From Micromonospora ureilytica (lineage in GTDB: Bacteria > Actinomycetota > Actinomycetes > Mycobacteriales > Micromonosporaceae): DNA of 64,000 bases. The stretch covers positions 3,534,001 through 3,598,000 of the forward strand of contig NZ_JADOTX010000001.1 of NCBI RefSeq assembly GCF_015751765.1. Direction: 5' to 3'. The notes below the pieces were generated by a model that saw only the letters and a list, made by a program, of their open reading frames with translations, did not search any database and was not told where the DNA came from. A program made the position numbers and the translations under genes. This document shows positions 62,522 through 64,000 of the stretch, one piece after another (position 1 is the stretch's first letter; each line of letters begins with the position of its first letter).

Positions 62522-62618
62522 CTTACCGGTAAAAGTCTTCACGGTGGTTAGACAGGACCAGTCCGCCTGCCGGAGGACCGACCCTCCCGCCCGGCCCGAC
62601 CCGTGGAAGGTGCTCGTC

Positions 62619-63275
62619 ATGCCACACCGCTACCTGCAGGAACTGACCACCGCGTCGGTGGTCGCCACGCAACAGCGCTACGGCAGCCGATCCGCCATCG
62701 AGCGCATGACCGCTGGTTGGGACACGGACGCGACATTCAGTGACGATGAGGCTGCTTTCATCACCGAACGCGACAACTTCTACCTCGCCACCGTCGCCGA
62801 GAACGGCTGGCCGTACCTGCAGCACCGCGGCGGGCCGCCCGGCTTTCTGCACGTCCTCGACCCCGTCGACGGGCACAGCGTCCTCGGCTGGGCCGATCTG
62901 CGCGGCAATCGGCAGTACCTGTCGGTCGGCAACCTCGCCACGTCACCACGGGTGTCACTGCTGCTCATGGACTACGCCCACCAACGCCGCCTCAAGATCA
63001 TCGGCACGGCGCGCGTCGTCGACGTGCGGGACCCCGCATTCGAGGACCTGCTGGCAAGGCTGAGCGTGCCCGGGCCATCGGGCCGGGTGGAACGGCTGAT
63101 CACCGTCGACGTGCAGGGCTATGACTGGAACTGCCCCCAACACATCACGCCCCGCTTCAGCGAGGCGGAACTCTCCGACGCGCTCGCACCGGTACGCGAC
63201 GAACTCGCCCGCCTACGCGCCGAGAACCAGGCCCTGCGCGAGCAGGCGAACCAACAAGCAGGGAGAACACCGTGA
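62619..63275 (+). CDS. Pyridoxamine 5'-phosphate oxidase-family flavin-binding protein
   Basis: 218 residues from the ATG at 62619 (GGAAGG, 8-base spacing). Split-barrel core: FITERDNFYLATVAENGWPY, LQHRGGPPGFLHVLD, NRQYLSVGNL, VSLLLMDYA. A C-terminal coiled coil ends the chain (LARLRAENQALREQANQQ). Likely binds FMN or F420 and reduces small molecules; partner at 63272 is translationally coupled (GTGA overlap), so the two may act together. Confidence 0.82.
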   Translation: MPHRYLQELTTASVVATQQRYGSRSAIERMTAGWDTDATFSDDEAAFITERDNFYLATVAENGWPYLQHRGGPPGFLHVLDPVDGHSVLGWADLRGNRQYLSVGNLATSPRVSLLLMDYAHQRRLKIIGTARVVDVRDPAFEDLLARLSVPGPSGRVERLITVDVQGYDWNCPQHITPRFSEAELSDALAPVRDELARLRAENQALREQANQQAGRTP

Positions 63276-64000
63276 ACAAGCTGACCGTACGCTCCGTCGG
63301 CGGCCCCACGGCCGTCCTCGACTACGCGGGCCACCGCGTCGTGCTGGACCCGACCTTCGACGATCCGCGGACGTACCAGAACGGGTCGATCACCGCCACC
63401 AAGTACACCGGCCCGAGCGCGGCCGCCACGGACCTCGACCCGGTCGATGTGGTGCTCGTGTCGCACGAACACCACATCGACAACCTCGACATCTCCGGGC
63501 GCGAGTACGCGCGCCGGGCCCGCCGGGTGCTCACCACGACGGCGGGGGCGCCGAATCTCGGCCCTGGGGCGATCGGCCTGCGGCCCTTCGAGTACGCCGA
63601 GGTAGGTGACGTGCGCGTCACGGCGGTCCCGGCGCTGCACGGCTCGCCGGAGATCGGCGTGGTCAACGGCCCGGTGATCGGGTTCGTGCTGGAGGCGACC
63701 GGTTGGCCGACCGTCTATGTCAGCGGCGACAACGCCTCACTGGATGTTGTGGCGGTCGTCGCGGAACGGTTCCCGGCGATTGAGATCGCGATCCTCAACC
63801 TCGGCGCGGCCCAGATCGCGGCACGCGGCGAGGCGTACCTCACCCTGACCGCGGAGCTGGCGGCACGAGCGGCAGCCCTGCTCGGCGTCCGGGCGGTGGT
63901 GCCGGTGCACCAGGACGGCTGGGCGCACTACACCCAGGGCGCCGACGACGTTGTGCGTGCCTTCGAGACCGCTGGCCTGACGGACGTGCTCGTCGACCTG
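63272..64000 (+). CDS. MBL-fold metallo-hydrolase (UlaG-like), 3' end outside the window
   Basis: GTG at 63272 overlaps the previous stop. 243 codons are visible and the frame stays open to the right edge. Metal motif VLVSHEHHIDNLD (HxHxxD), a further His in PALHGSPE and Asp in VYVSGDNASLD match UlaG/MBL-fold lactonase or hydrolase proteins. Cytoplasmic. Substrate not predictable from sequence. Confidence 0.85.
   Translation, partial: MNKLTVRSVGGPTAVLDYAGHRVVLDPTFDDPRTYQNGSITATKYTGPSAAATDLDPVDVVLVSHEHHIDNLDISGREYARRARRVLTTTAGAPNLGPGAIGLRPFEYAEVGDVRVTAVPALHGSPEIGVVNGPVIGFVLEATGWPTVYVSGDNASLDVVAVVAERFPAIEIAILNLGAAQIAARGEAYLTLTAELAARAAALLGVRAVVPVHQDGWAHYTQGADDVVRAFETAGLTDVLVDL

Overview
High-GC actinobacterial DNA, most likely from a Micromonosporaceae (Micromonospora-like) soil or plant-associated organism. 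This rests on strong G/C third-position bias, many GTG starts with ATGA/GTGA stop-start overlaps, secreted hydrolases carrying ricin-type (CBM13) lectin domains, and LacI/GntR-controlled sugar ABC systems. The genus is an inference; no rRNA, tRNA, CRISPR array, transposase or phage gene was seen.

About 1-55,100 is a plant-polysaccharide utilisation region made of regulated blocks. (1) 1-519: start of a pectate lyase. (2) 935-2248 and 9481-16099: regulon of a LacI repressor (14061), with an Ig-domain esterase, an ABC importer with a serine hydrolase, and a cytoplasmic GH32/43-like enzyme, joined by a GCTAAA-N4-TTTAGC operator. (3) 2310-9134: two GH43 enzymes with a common C-terminal module, followed by a WxL-like protein and a membrane-anchored DUF916-type protein. 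(4) 16163-24276: ribose-type ABC importer, sugar epimerase and a secreted beta-helix glycosidase. (5) 24802-28350: a very large ThuA/PQQ-dehydrogenase/PKD/lectin protein. (6) 28440-37412: oxidative sugar pathway (aldose dehydrogenase, lactonase, SDR, zinc dehydrogenase, enolase-superfamily dehydratase) plus an ABC importer under a GntR/FadR regulator. (7) 37484-43616: esterase with lectin, GH10 xylanase with lectin, a PaaX-family regulator, and esterase with CBM2. (8) 43700-55116: GH54 arabinofuranosidase, GH39-like enzyme, ABC importer and GH63-like enzyme under a second LacI repressor (52422), then a second GH54 enzyme whose promoter carries the GntR-type operator.

About 55,250-64,000 is ordinary accessory or core DNA: PadR with a membrane protein, a VanZ-like protein, a DrrAB-type ABC exporter with a MerR regulator, a Tat-exported PhoX/DUF839 protein, a GNAT-like protein, a CGNR zinc-finger regulator, a flavin-binding oxidase-family protein and an MBL-fold hydrolase running off the right edge.

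Secreted enzymes open xylan, arabinan and pectin; lectin domains hold them on polymer. Three CUT1 importers without their own ATPase and one complete CUT2 importer bring in the products. Cytoplasmic enzymes finish degradation. Four operator families visible here tie the blocks together; the regulator for one (TGTTATCGCTnACA) and for an orphan palindrome at 24381 is not in the window.
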